Notes: generated by a model not told the origin, from the sequence alone. A stretch of DNA of 64,000 bases from Trichuris trichiura (GCA_037903355.1 JBAJFE010000057.1:124001-188000), one strand, 5' to 3'; positions 24,743-37,790 are shown, counted from the first letter of the stretch. Made by a program: numbers and translations.

Positions 24743-27662
24743 CTAGTCAACTTGGCGAACAGCCACTTGACGATGAGGCAAAAGAGAAACGAAAAATGAC
24801 GACACAAATATACGACAAGTCGACCAGAAGACAGTCCAACCGGAAGGTTGCTGTTGGACAGTAGGCGAGTTCGTTTCGTTGTTAGGTGGGCTGCCAGCAA
24901 CGGTCGAGATCGGCTGAGATGTTGCATTCACTACAGGTTCAGCGTTGAAAACTTCAGCGACCGTTGGGCCTGGTTGGTCCTGGGCCGCCGGCATAGCAGG
25001 AGCATCACCGTTTACAGCATCTTGTTGACGATGCTCACGTTCATGGACATTTCCAAGTTCGCGAGCGTCAAGTTCCTCAGGTTCAGGAACATTTCTACGT
25101 TCGCGAGCAGCCGGGTTCCAGCGGCCGAACCAGCCCACCTCGAAGGCGTAGAAGAAAAAACCACAGCATATAACCAACACAAACCGGCTAACCGTGGAAT
25201 ACATATAAAGCACGCTGAACAACAATACGGTGCGAGATGCGATGTACAGAAAGTCTAACCAATCACGCGGCTGCTCATCTTCTTCATTCTGGCCCTGAAA
25301 TGAATTAATGTAACCAATTCAAAAACTACATGCACGCCTGTAATGGATAATAAGAGCAACCTGTGCATTGATGACCGGCTGGGCGGCAGGTTGCCCATTT
25401 CCAGCGTCGTTGCCCTGATTTGGGTCCGCAGACTGACCTTCAGCTTGGGATGACGACAATGTGGACATATTAGTAGCACTACTATAGTGATGAACCCACG
25501 AAGCGCCGTATAACTGCGCCATGTAGCAATAGAATATAAACTGTTGGTAACAGAGCATGCTTAGGTATAAATGATCAGCCTCAGTGGCGGCTGAAGGTGC
25601 CAATCCTCCATCGCTGCTATTGGGTCCATCATTCTGAGGAGCTTCGGATGCCGCCGGCGTTTCACGTTCGGGTTGGATACAGCCGGGCGATGGCTCTTCC
25701 ATGCAGCCTTTGCAGATCAGATGTACAACGTGATGATTGCCAACCTCGGGTCGCAGATAGTCTTTTAACAGTCGATTGTCGTCCTCCAACAAATAACCAG
25801 CGCAGACAAGTCGCTGGGAAAGCACATCCTTAAACATGGAAAAGTCGGCATGCACTCTACGTCACAATGTCAACCGAAAAACGTTTCTTCAGAAACTGAT
25901 AAGATAAGATCTTCCTTTCTCGTGTTCAGCAAGCCGACAAGCTAATAGGAAATGCAGCAACCCACTTCTCTCCTTTGGAGACTTTTACGTACAGAAAAAA
26001 AAGATATACTCGAAGAAACGAAGTCCTACAAGAAGCTCTAACCTGTTGGACACTGGACGAGAAAAAGCGATTACGTATTGCGCAAAGCTTCACAAGTAAT
26101 GTCTTATCTCAAAACATTTCAAAAAAAGAAAATCAACGGTTCATTAAATTGCTAACATTTATCAGAAAGACCTTTCAGAGTGCAAGATGGACTTACTAAT
26201 GTAGTTGTTTTGCGACTGCTGCAAAATAAACCGCAAATAACGCTACAAAGAATGGGCCCAAAAAAGCATGGGAAAATTGGATATACGTACAGCCGCTGCA
26301 GGCAGGAAAGTTCTGTAATTTCCCTACAGCGCAATTTAAACTTACTGCGCGGGCCGGCAAAAGGTCTAGAGCTTTAAAACTTCTTTTGCGATGATAGTTG
26401 CTCGCTTGGTTCGGATACGAGAAAGAGGAAAGAATTTGCCTACTTATCTTTAGAGTAAAAGAATCTAAAACGCAATTAGTAATAGTTCAGATATTTGCAA
26501 ACGCTGATGAAAAACATGTTAATTGCAAAAATTTTGACACAGTTGAATCTATCCTTAGCTGTCTAAAGGCGATTGTTCTCTATTGACCGCGAAAAGCTAA
26601 CCCGCTATTAAGTAAAGGATTTTCAGGTAAGATAAAGGTACGATAACTTTTTGCAATGCCGAAACCTTAAACTTTATCGTCATTGCACGCTTTTCGGACG
26701 TGCAGGGCTGGTGGTAAGCTAACTTTATTTTTTTAAAAACGTTTTAACGCTAACTGTTCAATGATTTGCTTTCAACAGTCAGGCGGTTAATCGACACGCA
26801 CCTTTCTTTAATTAATCTATTTACAGCGAAGTAATAAAAGTTGTCTGTAGAAGTTTACCCGTTTTAAATTACCTCCCCTAAATTTGGAATTACGCAGTGC
26901 CAACTAGTCGAAACGCTGAGCATACCGAAACGTGCAAATATCTACAAACTCAGTGCAACGAAAACTTGTATTTACAAACAAATGCGGTGGATATTTACTC
27001 ATAGAAAAAGAAGCATTGCGAGTCTAATGTTCGCTGTCTGCAAAGCATATTTCGGCACTACTGCTACTAAACTCAGTTTGTTTAAGAATTACCTAAAATG
27101 GACAATCCTGGCCAAGCACAGATCATTTTACAGATTCTTAAGTAGAAGATATTTTGTCTGAGCTAACAAGAAAATTCTCTCTACGCGAATAGGGACGGAA
27201 TTACGAAACGGTTACGATTCAATGGTAAACATGCATTCAGCCGAACCTTGATAACGCTAGCTGATTCTCCTCAAATCTAGCGAATACACGTCAGCACAAC
27301 GAAGTGAAGTTCGATTAGTTCAAGTTTAAGAAAAATTATTTCGACTTACCAGTCGAGCTTCGTTTTAAGCAGCGACTGGAAGACAAAGCTTGGGAATCAA
27401 TTAAGAGCGCCAAAAAATCTCAAACTTATCTCCGCGAAAATATTAAAATTCCAAAGTTGCCAGTCGACTGCAAACACCCATTGAATAGTTGGCTGACTGC
27501 AAGGAACGGGGAAGGAGATTCGCTTACCGGCTGGCCGGGGAAGTTGCCGCTAACATGATTTTTAAGATCTTTGACTGTCCACGTCTCATCTACGGCTATG
27601 AACAGCTCTTGTTCAACGGGAAGTACGGAGCGTACCTTGACAACCACCGCTGGTCCGGACAT
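24743..27662 (-). CDS. HERPUD: HERPUD/Herp, ER-membrane ubiquitin-like ERAD factor
   Basis: Herp is an ER-membrane scaffold that links the Hrd1 ligase, Derlins and the proteasome in ER-associated degradation. Three exons: 27,662-27,528, 25,828-25,361 and 25,294-24,743, all phase 0, 384 aa (human HERPUD1 has 391). The ubiquitin-like domain spans residues about 6-75: VVVKVRSVLPVEQ in exon 1, and QRLVCAGYLLEDDNRLLKDY then HVVHLICKGC in exon 2. Choosing the acceptor after TTTAAG (25,829) rather than the downstream CCCAG keeps the loop before QRL the same length as in human. Exon 3 holds RDWLDFLYIASRT and a hydrophobic hairpin (about 217-253) ending GWF, then a C-terminal WSTCRIFVSSFFVSLLPH block like vertebrate Herp. 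Intron 1 is 1.7 kb, intron 2 is 64 bases. It is divergent from Derlin-1. Confidence 0.9.
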
Positions 27663-27875
27663 TTACCACCTGTGCGGGCAAATTACGTTAACAAGTAGTC
27701 ACTGTTTATTATAACGATTGTCAGGTACTAATTTCAGACGACATTTGTACTGTAGGCTATTGGCGAGCGGCTGCTCCAGTTTAATTCATTTTCACCTGTC
27801 AACACTGAGCGCATTGGTAAAGCGTCATTTTTCTTCGTCCAAAGATTGCTTAAATTTATAAGCACAAATTGGGCG
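27663..27875. promoter_or_regulatory. Shared divergent promoter of HERPUD and Derlin-1
   Basis: Only 213 bases separate the two start codons. Two CCAAT boxes read toward HERPUD (ATTGG at 27,759 and 27,813). A branch-point-like plus acceptor string TACTAATTTCAG (27,726-27,737) points toward Derlin-1 and could be a 5' UTR intron end or a trans-splice site. I searched by eye for ER-stress elements (CCAAT-N9-CCACG, ATTGG-N-CCACG) and found none. An ACGT core (AATTACGTTA, about 27,683) and a CGTCA half-site (about 27,823) are the nearest things to bZIP sites. No TATA box was seen. Confidence 0.6.
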
Positions 27876-29214
27876 ATGGCCGAAGGTGACTTGGTTGAAT
27901 GGCTACGCCGCGTTCCCGAAATCACCAGATATTGGTTTGTCGGTACTGTCCTTCTTCCGATTTTGGCCCGTTTCAATGTTGTCAAAGTAGCTTGGTTCGT
28001 TCTCGATTATGATCTTGTTGTGCATCATTTCCAGGTAAGCGAGCGCTATTTTCCCTTGTTTCCATTCGCGCTAACGTAGTATTTACTCCGCGGTTCAAAA
28101 AGTCCTTTGTAGTAGCAGTTATTATCTCCTAAAAATTAAATAAAACTTTGGCTACTTGCCTACATCAAAGTTTGATATCCCAATGCGCATTCTGTTGTGT
28201 TGCGTAACGTCAAAGCTTTTCGTCGTCATCGGAACAGCGCGTTATTGTTGTCTGAACAAATGTTATTATTAGCGCAGCTTAGGAATAATTGTTTTAACAG
28301 TTTAAAAAGTAAGGAATTTACGGCGGCTCGACTTTCACTAACTTTTCATTTTCAGATATGGCGACCCGTCACTGCGTTATTTATTTATCCAATCACACCT
28401 CAGACTGGCTTTCAGTATCTTATAATGCTGTACTTTCTTTACAATTACTCCACGCGTTTGGAAACAGGTAAAACACTGATATCTCTGTTACCAACTTTTA
28501 CTATATTGTTGTGACAGCTGCCTTTATCGTCGTTGTACTGATTTCCCTCTTGTTTTTTAGATGTATTTCCCGGTAGACCGGCTGACTATCTTTTCATGTT
28601 GATATTCAACTGGTTCTGTGCAGTGGTCAGTGGGCAGAGTAGTGTCTCATTTTTAGCAATAAACTCTGTTTATTTTCAGATAATTGGATTGGCACTCGAA
28701 ATGTACTTCCTTTTGGAACCAATGGTGCTAAGCGTGCTTTACGTTTGGTGTCAGCATCACGCGGAGATGATAGTGCAATTTTACTTTGGCACCCAATTCA
28801 AGGCAATGTACCTACCATGGATTTTGATGTTGTTCAACCTTATACTGAGAGGAAGGTTGGAGAAACGACTAGTCGAAATTGTTTTGTCAACAACGCTCGT
28901 TTATGGCTCATTTCAGCGGGCTATACGAATTGGTTGGAATTTTCATAGGATATCTGTACTACTTCTTAACCTATCGATACCCGGAAGAAGTTGGCGGAGA
29001 AAGCCTATTGCGTACTCCCGCCTTTCTGTAAATTTCTTCTCTTATTCAAATTGTGTTTTTTTTTCATTTTTCCTTGTTTAGTTATCGGTTATTCCCTAGC
29101 ACACATGGAGGAATTCATGGTTTTGGGCGCCAACCGGACTTCAGAAGACGCCGTCCGCAGGACGACCGCGGTACACACAATTGGGGTCATGGACACGTCT
29201 TGGGGGGCAACTGA
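27876..29214 (+). CDS. DERL1: Derlin-1, ERAD retrotranslocation channel subunit
   Basis: Derlins are rhomboid-like pseudoproteases that move misfolded proteins from the ER to the p97/VCP segregase. Six exons: 27,876-28,034; 28,356-28,467; 28,561-28,625; 28,680-28,855; 28,917-29,027; 29,082-29,214. Phases agree at every junction and the product is 251 aa, the same as human Derlin-1. Family landmarks in order: PEITRYWFVGT, IWRPVTALF (the WR motif), NYSTRLETG, GRPADYLFMLIFNW, LYVWCQHHAEMIVQFYFGTQ, AMYLPW, IGYLYYFLTYRYP. The C-terminus THNWGHGHVLGGN is an SHP box, the p97-binding motif found in Derlin-1/2. Introns are 54-321 bases. The start is MAEGD; an upstream in-frame TTG is ignored. Hydrophobic segments match the six-pass family. 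Confidence 0.95.
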
Positions 29215-29351
29215 CTTGCGCATCGCTTCTTCGATAAATGCAATGCCTGTAGATGCCACTGACAGTTGAATTTAAGCTGAAAGGTTTTAATTAAAGGTTT
29301 CTAAATAACTGCATCCTTACTGTTAGACGGCAAACGCTGCATGTAATTGAA

Positions 29352-29357
29352 AATAAA
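29352..29357 (+). terminator. Poly(A) signal of Derlin-1
   Basis: AATAAA lies 138 bases after the Derlin-1 stop. Penelope-like sequence begins about ten bases later, so cleavage would occur at or inside the inserted repeat. Confidence 0.65.
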
Positions 29358-29366
29358 CTTATAAGT

Positions 29367-30104
29367 ATGGTTGTAAGGTCTTCTACGGCTTTTCCCGTTT
29401 TTCGTTGTGCTGTTATCTGTAATTAAACTAAAACAACTGCTCTACCAACGGATGGATGAGTCGTTATTAAGAAAGTGTACAGATATCAATACACTCAAAT
29501 TTTTAATGTTCAAAGCTTTCGGAACGCTCTAGTTCGGAAAGCTTTGAACATTAAAAGTTGAGTGCGTTGATTGTTGTTTGACGGACCATAACGACTCGCG
29601 TACAATAACGGTTTATTTCGGAGAAGAGAAATAGAGTGAACGGACAGCTAGTATAGTTAGCCTGAACTGTGAGAGCTCGTGAGCGACGCGCTTATATAGC
29701 CTTGCACGACTTCTGCCTTGCGCTTTCTCACGGGCAGCAGGCTCTTCAGCCATCGCCTAATCCGCTTACCGTGAGGAAGCGGCGAGACAGGCTCTAATCC
29801 TGACGCTAGCCACCTTTGTGCTAGGCCGTCGATGTCAGGTTCTCACGCCGATCTCAGAGGTCGTGCCCTCTTGTCGCTGTCGGATCTGAGGCCCCATGTC
29901 GCTCTTCGGGCTGCGCTCTCACGGATGGATTTGTGCCCGCGCTCACTGGGGTGCCGGTGCGGCTATCTCTGCCACATTGATATCTGTACCTTTTCTTAAT
30001 AACGGCTCATCCATCCGTTCGTAGAGCAGTTGTTTTAGTTTAATTACAGATAACAGCACAACGAAAAAACGGGAAAAGCCGTAGAAGACCTTACAACCAT
30101 GAAA
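29367..30104. mobile_element. Head-to-head Penelope-like terminal repeats (palindrome) interrupted by an LTR
   Basis: The left arm, 29,367-29,527, read on minus, matches the right arm, 29,528-30,104 on plus, once a 405-bp LTR is removed from the right arm. Both run outward from GAAAGCTTTGAACATTAAAA through GATATCTGTAC, TTAATAACG and CTCATCCATCCGTT to CCTTACAACCAT. The centre (about 29,492-29,564) is a near-perfect hairpin carrying the 3' half of a hammerhead-like motif in both directions. After the right arm, an ATG and a short frame with TKHPVFKN mark the start of an element ORF, which stops at about 30,158. Confidence 0.85.
29572..29976 (-). mobile_element. Solo LTR inserted in the Penelope palindrome
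   Basis: 405 bases beginning TGTTG and ending CCACA on plus, flanked on both sides by the 5-bp duplication TTGAT. Read on minus it starts TGTGGCAGAGATAG, has a TATA box (GGCTATATAAGCGCG) and, about 90 bases on, an AATAAA (AATAAACCG), the normal order of promoter and poly(A) signal in an LTR. It is markedly GC-richer than its surroundings. No internal region remains, so it arose by LTR-LTR recombination. It is unrelated in sequence to the 153-bp LTRs of the 45-49 kb element. Confidence 0.85.
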
Positions 30105-30160
30105 ATTCAACCCGTTACAAAACACCCAGTTTTCAAGAACGTCATTGCTTTATATTAACA

Positions 30161-30198
30161 CCGCTGAAGACGGGTCTCGTTTGACCCGAAAGCTACGG
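30161..30198 (+). ncRNA. Hammerhead-ribozyme-like motif (Penelope terminal repeat)
   Basis: Order of parts: CCG (stem I), CTGAAGA (conserved CUGANGA core), GGGTC/GACCC (stem II) around a 6-base loop, GAAA, GC (rudimentary stem III), UA (cleavage site) and CGG (stem I partner). One extra C precedes stem II in all four copies in the window. Minimal type I hammerheads with a very short stem III are known from Penelope-like elements. Activity may need a dimer. Confidence 0.6.
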
Positions 30199-30255
30199 AA
30201 TAATAAAAATATTATCAACGGGACAAAATTTCCGTAAAAGAAACTCAACATGAAA

Positions 30256-32522
30256 CTATACGGTCCCGTACCAAGAAGTTACATTTACAAAACTGTTAGA
30301 TGTCTTAAATCGAACCTTGAAATCCATGGAGCGGCTGAGTCGTAGGATTCGTTCCCCGATGCCGTTGTAATAGGGGATAAACAAAATGGGGCGGCTACTC
30401 GTGATTCCAGTGTTAACATTAGTAGGGTTAATATTATCAATAGTATTAGTGTCGTTGGGTGAGGATGTAGGGTTCGGGGGCCGTCTGCATTCGGCGATGA
30501 TATGTTTAACCAAAGGATGAGGGTACCCGTTGTCTGTAAATGTATGAAGGATGTGTTTTAATTCTCCCGGAAGAAATGCGGGGTGACAGACAGCCAGGGC
30601 CCTGTCAACCATCCCTTTTACAATACCCCGTTTGACTGACAGAGGGTGGTGTGAAGTGAAATGCAGATATCTGTCAGAATGGGTCGGTTTTCTATAAACG
30701 GAGGTCCTTATTTCGTTGCCCTGTTTTATCACCAATACGTCTAGGACGGGAAGTTTATTATCTACTTCTGTTTTCATAGTTAAACGTATGCTTTTGGGGA
30801 AGATGCTGTTTAAGTGGTTTAGAAACGCCCCCTCCTTGCCCTTGGTGGTGATAGCGAAAATGTCATCTACGTAGCGTTTGAAGAAGATGGGCGCTACGTC
30901 CGGGTTTACGCTAGCGAAGACCTTTTCCTCGAAGTGTTCCATGAAGATCTCCGCTAGAACCGGCGATAGTGGACTGCCCATGGGAGCACCATCTGTTTGC
31001 AAAAAGAACCTGTCCTGGAACCTGAAGTAGTTCCCTTGTTTCATGCAGAAGGAAATCAGTTTCGTTATGTGAAAAAGGTTCAGTTTCATTTTTAAAAGTC
31101 CCGTGGTGTCTCTTTTGAAAAGGTTTTCTAATAGGTTAAGCGTATAGTCTATGGGGATGCTAGTGAACAGGTCTTTGACGTCATAACTAACCATGACGTT
31201 GTTCGGTGTTAATTGGAGTGGTTTTAACGCCATGCAGAAGTCTTTACAGTTTAAGACATGAGAATCAAGTTTACCCGTTAGCGGTTTTAGGATGTCCTTC
31301 AGATAGGTGCACAGCCTGGATGTTACGCTGTTGACGCTTGATACGACTGGTCTTAGGGGATTCCCGGCTTATGAATCTTGGGGAGTCCGTAAAGTTCAGG
31401 ACATTTCGCGTTGTTTAAGAAGTAGATGTAGTTACTGATGTGCGAAAGCTGGTGGTCCTGTTTTTCACTTGTGAACGCATCCAGTAAAGCCCTCAGTTCC
31501 ACCCGCGCCTGAGGAGTTGGGTCTTCCGGGATAGGGCGGTATATGGCATTATTTAGCAGACTGTTGATTTTCTGTTTGTAATCACTACGGTTAAGGAGAA
31601 CCACTACGTTACCTTTGTCCGCCTTAGTAATTATTATGTCTTCGCGCGACTTTAGTTGCTTTATAACCCGCTGCTCCTCGTGGGATACGTTAGGTGTTGA
31701 TGATGGGCGACTCTGCAATAGGATGTTTGATATTGATGCTCTGACCTGTGTAGCCTTTACAGATTCAGTGTGAGAGAGCCCGCTCTCCACCGAGGAGATG
31801 ATGTCCATAACGGGAATATTCTTAGGGGTGGGAACGAAGTTTAAACCCTTGGCGAGAACCCCTTTCTCGATCTCATTCAAGTTGGCAGAACTGAGATTGA
31901 CCACCACTTTGTCAATGCTTTGTATGCTAGGGTTCTTGGTGCGTTTGTTTGATCTTGTAAATTCCCAAGACCGCGAACCGTATAAAGCGTTGAGTTTTTT
32001 ATTTAAGATCTGGATCTGTTGTAGTTTTGTTAATGCGCAGCTGTTTTTAATATGTGCATGCAACTGAGACAAGAAATTGAAATTAATTGAACGTGAAAGA
32101 AATTGTGTATAATGGTTGCATGCATTTTTAAGCAGGGCAGAAGATTTTCTGTGATCACGAATAGTGCCTTTTAGGAGGGAGACCCCGGTCGATTGTAACA
32201 GTTTTGACGTTCTTGTATTTTGGGCATGGTTCCATTTTATTTTGAAACATTTTGGAAGGAGACCTGCGTCGCGGCATTTTAGTAGGAAAGTTAACTTACC
32301 CATCGTTAGAGTAAGTTTAATGGATGATCTTTCTAGCTGTTTGGCTGCGTCGAGGCAAAGTGCGCCGTGGGCACTGAGGATGTTCTTGAAAACGGGGTGT
32401 TTTGTATTGAAAACGGAGTATTTAAAAATAAGCACAATTTTGCTGTAAAAATGTAATATTTTGTCCGCGAAGGCAGTTTGAACGCGTATAGTCTTTGTCC
32501 CGCTTTCAGTCGGACTTGTCAA
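30256..32522 (-). pseudogene. Penelope-like reverse transcriptase body, frameshifted and lacking endonuclease
   Basis: Penelope-like retroelements encode a telomerase-related reverse transcriptase with or without a GIY-YIG endonuclease. The minus frame 32,522-31,353 (389 aa) holds the N-terminal region, including KHPVFKN and SWEFTRSN, through ITKADKGNVVVLL to YGLPKIHKPGIP. A single missing C (about 31,354, in the CCC-CTA of IP-LRP) shifts the frame. The rest (about 31,350-30,256) carries SYDVKDLFTSIPI, GAPMGSPLSPVLAEI and RYVDDIFAI (catalytic YVDD), then LPVLDVLV and YRKPTHSDRYLHF. The frame ends after FKTSNSF, where the copy at 50-52 kb continues into its endonuclease, so the GIY-YIG domain is absent. 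It joins an inverted terminal fragment at about 30,256-30,275. Confidence 0.9.
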
Positions 32523-32559
32523 CCTGAACGTACCTGATAGTTATTTGTTTTCCTACTGT

Positions 32560-35500
32560 AGTTTATTCAACCCCAATTTAAAAGTTCACACGCTGCTGCT
32601 GACTATTTTCGTTCGCTGTATTATTAGTACAGTTAGCTTAGTATTGCATTTTAGTGCTCAATACTCGCGTATTCAATCAGTTTTGTCGTACGTTTTGCAT
32701 CTACAGCAAGTATGGCAAGCAACTTCCGTTTAGGCATAGCTGGTTCGCATGGTGATTCAGCTGTAAACTCGTATCCATTAGGGAAAATATTTGTTAAGTT
32801 AAGTTAATTTTTCCTTTACGAAAAAGTGCTGCGTAGGCATTCATCGGTGTTCAATTCAACTAGCAGTAATGTCGCGTGCACTCTCGGCAGTTAATGGAGT
32901 TTCGCGGAACGGTTCGATTCCTTTATGTCTTACGTTCATTGATAATTTTCTTTCTCTTGTTTTTCAGATATCGCTTCTTTTCAACTTGCCCATCAAATCG
33001 CTAATGCAATTGCACATTTGGTCGTGCGATTAATCAGTCGTCTCGACAATGCCGCGCTTGAAATAGCTCTCCGCACTTGCTGCATCGTTCCCAGCGTGTA
33101 AACACGTCCATGGGCTTTTTAACTCGTCGCCTCAAAGCAATTTGTCAAGCGAAAATCAACGCACGGTAGGCCAATTAACTTTGACCATTACGCTCGTTCT
33201 CTATTTTGTAAAAAAACGGCTATGATTTTTCTGCAAAAGGTTTTTTTTATTTCGGCCTCCGTATGTCTGGGAAACCCCCTTTAAGGCGGTTAGAAAGTTA
33301 CTGTAGCAGTGAGTAGTAGTCAGGTACCAAAACAGGCAAAGCTTTTGCGCGTCTCAGGTTGCGTTTCGCGTTGAAAGCACGCTATTGCTAGGTGCTTGAA
33401 AAGGTGGGCAATTAAAAAAGCTTGATTATTTCATAGTTTTGTTCTTTGTTCGAAATCCTTAAAAGCTTAAGCGGTCGTTTTACCGAAATAGAAAGTAGGC
33501 ATGCTTGTAGGTCTAACGTGCGTCAGCAAATTCTTGTCTTAAAGCATCTGCGCTTTGTCGCCATAAATGAGAGCTCATACAGTGCCATTCTGCTCTATCA
33601 GCATGCATCAGTGAACTATTTGTGTGTTGAAAACTCTTATTGCGATTCCGTAGATTCCGTAGATGTTAGGCAGAATGAATATTTTTAACGGCCCTCTTGA
33701 TTTCTTTCGGCTGCATGCTTAAAATTGGCTTTATGTAGATTGCTTGCTGAAACCGTCGCTTACCAATAAAGCTTCTAGCGGCTGCTTAACTTTTCCATTT
33801 CTTCAGCAGACCTATCTTTCCTCGTGCTTCTGCAGTGGCTGAGGAATTTTTGTCGTCGTCACGTTTCGCGCTAACGATCAAATGTTTTCTCGTGCTTAGC
33901 TTTTATTTGAAGAAAAGTTTTGCCAGCGTTTTTTAATTTTTTTAAAATTAATTTTCCGCATTTGTCCATCACGTCATCCCGGCTTCCGTGCCGAGTGCTC
34001 ACTTCTACACCTGCCCACTTTAATGATGCTTCATGTTGTTTTAAAAGTTAAAACAATGCTCGCTGGCTGTTTCAAAACTTCGTTCGGCTCTCTTCTTTTT
34101 TTTCAGTTGTTGTTTTCGCGTTAGTGTTGCTCCTTTACTGGCTCGCAAGTTGCGGAGAGCTATTCGTACTGCGTTTACGCTAGCCGACTTGGTCGTTTTT
34201 AATTATTGACTTGTCAATGGCAACTATTTTTTTCCTATGTTCGTCCAACCCTTAAGACGCTAAAGCTGATCAAAAAGAGGGTATCTTAAAATGATTTCGC
34301 TTTTAAAAGAATGAGTCATCGAATAGGTTACGCTTGTTACCTTTTGTTGTTGTTGGAGCTGGTTTTTTGCATCGTCGCCGCTTTGCTGTTTCGATTAGGG
34401 GTTCAGTGTCGGCGATTGCCGAGTTACCGTAAGCTTGCTGGCGAAAAAATTCCATTATCCTTAAAACTTATACATTCTTTTATTCACTTTTAATTATCAT
34501 TGCCCTCACGCGCAGAAATTTTTCCTTCCGCATTACGCGGAATGATAAGAATAATATATTCTCATGCCTATACGTTCAATAGTTTCGATCAATAAAAGTT
34601 TTTCGTTTTTGTCGATATTGCAAACTGTCCTTACGTCATCGTCTTACTCTGTTCCAAGGTGCTGCTTGTGTAACACCTTTTTTGCTTAGGCTTTTTCTTA
34701 ACGCGTATTTCTTCTCGATTATGCCTCTTTTGCCAATATCCCTTGACGGTTACAGTAGGTGCAGATAAAGGAGAAACGAGTTTATATTAATTTCAACGTT
34801 GGCACTTTTCAAGGTGCTGCTTGCTTTGTTGGCATAGTAATTTTAGTTTTTTTCTATTTTTGAGTTGATTCTTGCTGCCGGCCGGCTTGTTTTGCTTTTG
34901 CTCGAGTTCTTCTTTGGCTGCTCCTTCGGAACGTGATTGCACGATTGGCGGGGCGACTGAACATTGTTTCAATTTCTGTCAGCAGCTCCTCGCTGAGGAA
35001 GTTCGTTTCATCCAGCGGTCAGTAGACAATAAGCGACTTTTTAAAGTGCCGCTTACTAGCCGAGTCCGGTTTGATGTGTTTTATATATTCCGGCCAGAAG
35101 AGGTAGTCTCGAAGAAAGTTGTGCGCTTTTTTCCTTTTTTCCTCTCTGCTATCCCGTGTGCTATTAGTCTTTGCTTCGAGCATTTATGGAGCGCTTTCGC
35201 ATTGAAGCTAAGCCATTCCTTTCATAACTGCATTAGAAGAAGTACAGCTGTCGCGTTCCTCGTGTGAGTACTTGTTTTTCTCCTCATATTGTTGTCGCCT
35301 TCTTTCGTTAGTAATCACAACTTTTTAGTATGGTCATCCGTGCTAGCCATTACGGCGCTCTTGTTGACTCGAATTGTAGGCGCAAGATTCTCAATCTAAT
35401 TAGTTAGGACTTTCTCAAATCAATGGCCCCAATAATCTTAGTAATCTTATGAAACTATCTGTTTTCGTTTACGAGGTCTGATGGTTGTATTTTTTTTTGA

Positions 35501-37620
35501 AAAATGTTACCATGGCTATAGTGGCTTATCAAGTTTGTATAGCTTTATCTGCGGCTATTACTTTCGCTTAATGTAGGCAGCTGTTGAAGCTAACTTCTGC
35601 TTCAATGCTTATCGCTTCTAGAGGCCACCTTTCGATCTATTCAAGGGGAAAAGATGAGCAGTTGGTTCCTGTCAAGGCGCATAGACGACGTGGACAGATT
35701 TGCTAGGAAATCGATGCCATCTTAGTACTATTCGTTCAACGTCTCTTTCTGTAATAGTCTGCAATTTCTTTTGCTACCCAAAGATTACAGCTAGCAATAA
35801 ATTGTAGTTGCAATCAATGTTTTGGCTTTTTTCGATTTATCGCTGTACCCTTCCGAGATGGCCCGTTAATGCTTTTTGCTAATTCAACATGAACAACGAT
35901 GGTGTACAGCTGATTTGCTTGCCGACCAATTGCTTGCCCCTAAAATCGCCTTGATTTGTTCGCCTCTGAAAGCGGTTTGCGTTTTGTAGCCCTTTTGCCT
36001 GATCGACGCGGTGAAACCAAGTAAGGACAATTGCCGTCGCGGTGCCACTGTGTCAGTTGGTAAGTGCTTCTCCTTTTTTAGCTTATTTTGCGCCAACAGC
36101 GAACATTTGCCATTGTAAGGCAGAGTTCCTTTCTTTACGCAAGTCGCGCGTTTCCTTTGCTCGCTGAACGAACAGCTGTCACGTTTCAAAAGAGTTTTTG
36201 TTAAGTTAGCTAAATACGGTCTCCTGTTGCCCTCATGGAGCCACAGAAAACTTGGCCTTCATCGTTGCCTGCCTTTCATTAACTGCATACCATACATATG
36301 CTGTCAATGTCAACTTAGGGAAAAATCAATCGAAATGCCCAACTAATAGTATACCCAGTTAGCTTTGGCTTAACTTTGCCCTCATTGACTTTGCTACGTC
36401 AACCTGGCCGGCAAGCCTAAAAGCGAATGCGCATTTTATAAACAACCTGCTCTTCTAATTTGCATATTCTCCAAAAAAGCTTTGTCGTAAGTTGGTCAAG
36501 CATCTTTCCTGCATAAGTTTTAAAACTGAAAAGCAATCTCTTGAAGCGCCATTTGCCATTTTTTTTATCGTTCAGCTTGGCTAGATGTGAAAGACACAAA
36601 AAACAATGTTGCAGATGTTGTCTTGTTTGATAAATTGTTATTCAATGGTAATGTGCTTTTGTAGGAGCATCAACAGTGACCCTTTCTGCGCGTTCGGCAT
36701 TGTTGAGATTCATGCCGGCTCGCTGCATTACAGCATGCACATCCCCTTTTCGTGATTTGATTAGGGGCTTTGTTAGCGCCTACTTCACCTTTGTGTCATC
36801 AGAAAGCGTACAGTCCATTTCTTGCACCTGAAATTGGTCGAATTAAGACATACAGGCTGGAAAATGCAGTCTTAGCTCAGATTGTTTTATTTTGATAGTT
36901 TTTTTTAGCATTTTTACTTATTGCCTAAATTTTCTTTCTGAAAAAATAAAATAGAAAATTTTCCGCTTTGAATATTGCTTTAGTTGTTCTAGAGTTTTAA
37001 GTTTTTTGGGCAACAAATAATAATAAATGAATTGTTCTTTTAGCTTCTGTCAGTGTCATAAAAAATTATCACGCAGAGTTGCGGCTTTTCTGTGTTAAGC
37101 TTAACCTTTTCTTGGGGAAGAAAGAGAAGAAGAGAGCAGGAAAGTCTATATGCAAATTTGGTGCTAACTAAATTTGCTTAAGGTTGTACCAACTAATGAT
37201 CCGACGTGTAGAAGTTTATTGATGATAAGCAGGTGAATGAATGTAAGGTTGTTTACGTGAGTGCAGTAAACGAACTTCACGTTTCCTAGTTTGAGGATGA
37301 ATTGATCTTCTGCTGAAGATAAGATTAGCTAAAGGATAAGCTTTTACTTAATCTGATAGCTTAGTCTTTCGGAGCTATTGCCAGCTGTCTGTTGCCGCTC
37401 AGCTGAACACAACAAATGAGCGAAGGTCAAGAATTTCCTTGGAATATATTTGTTTACTGCCTACACTGCTAGGCCTAAGAGTTATGATACGTTTCCTCAT
37501 TTTAAAGCGTAAAATGTTAAAAATATCGCAAATTATAATGGTTATCATTTCGTACTGAAATAACCATATTCTGTTAATGGTTGAGAACGCACCTTTGTCA
37601 TCGAGTGGTCATTTACCTAG
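32560..37620. other. No supported gene; T-rich plus strand
   Basis: Many pyrimidine-rich tracts and isolated GTAAGY strings, but no run of exons that join in phase into a known protein. Open frames at 34,311-34,493 (hydrophobic), 34,872-35,267 (131 codons) and 35,884-36,189 are the longest and match nothing I know. This could be intronic DNA of a gene lying outside or across the window. Confidence 0.4.
35990..36059 (+). CDS. Candidate internal exon, unknown
   Basis: A 70-base open stretch lies between TTTTGTAG and a consensus GGTAAGTG donor. It reads LIDAVKPSKDNCRRGATVSV in the frame open throughout. No homologue is recognised and no partner exon was found, so chance is quite possible. It overlaps an antisense frame of 101 codons. 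Confidence 0.15.
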
Positions 37621-37790
37621 ATTCTACTTCACCTGCCCAACTTGTGCACCAGATATTACGTCATCACGTACCACGCCGAGGACGGGGCGTATTCTGCCCT
37701 CGAAGGCTTCGTCCGTTTTTGAATTTAATATAAAACAATTGTTTTCATAAAAAATTGAGAGTATGCAATTTTAAAGCATAATTGACTTAC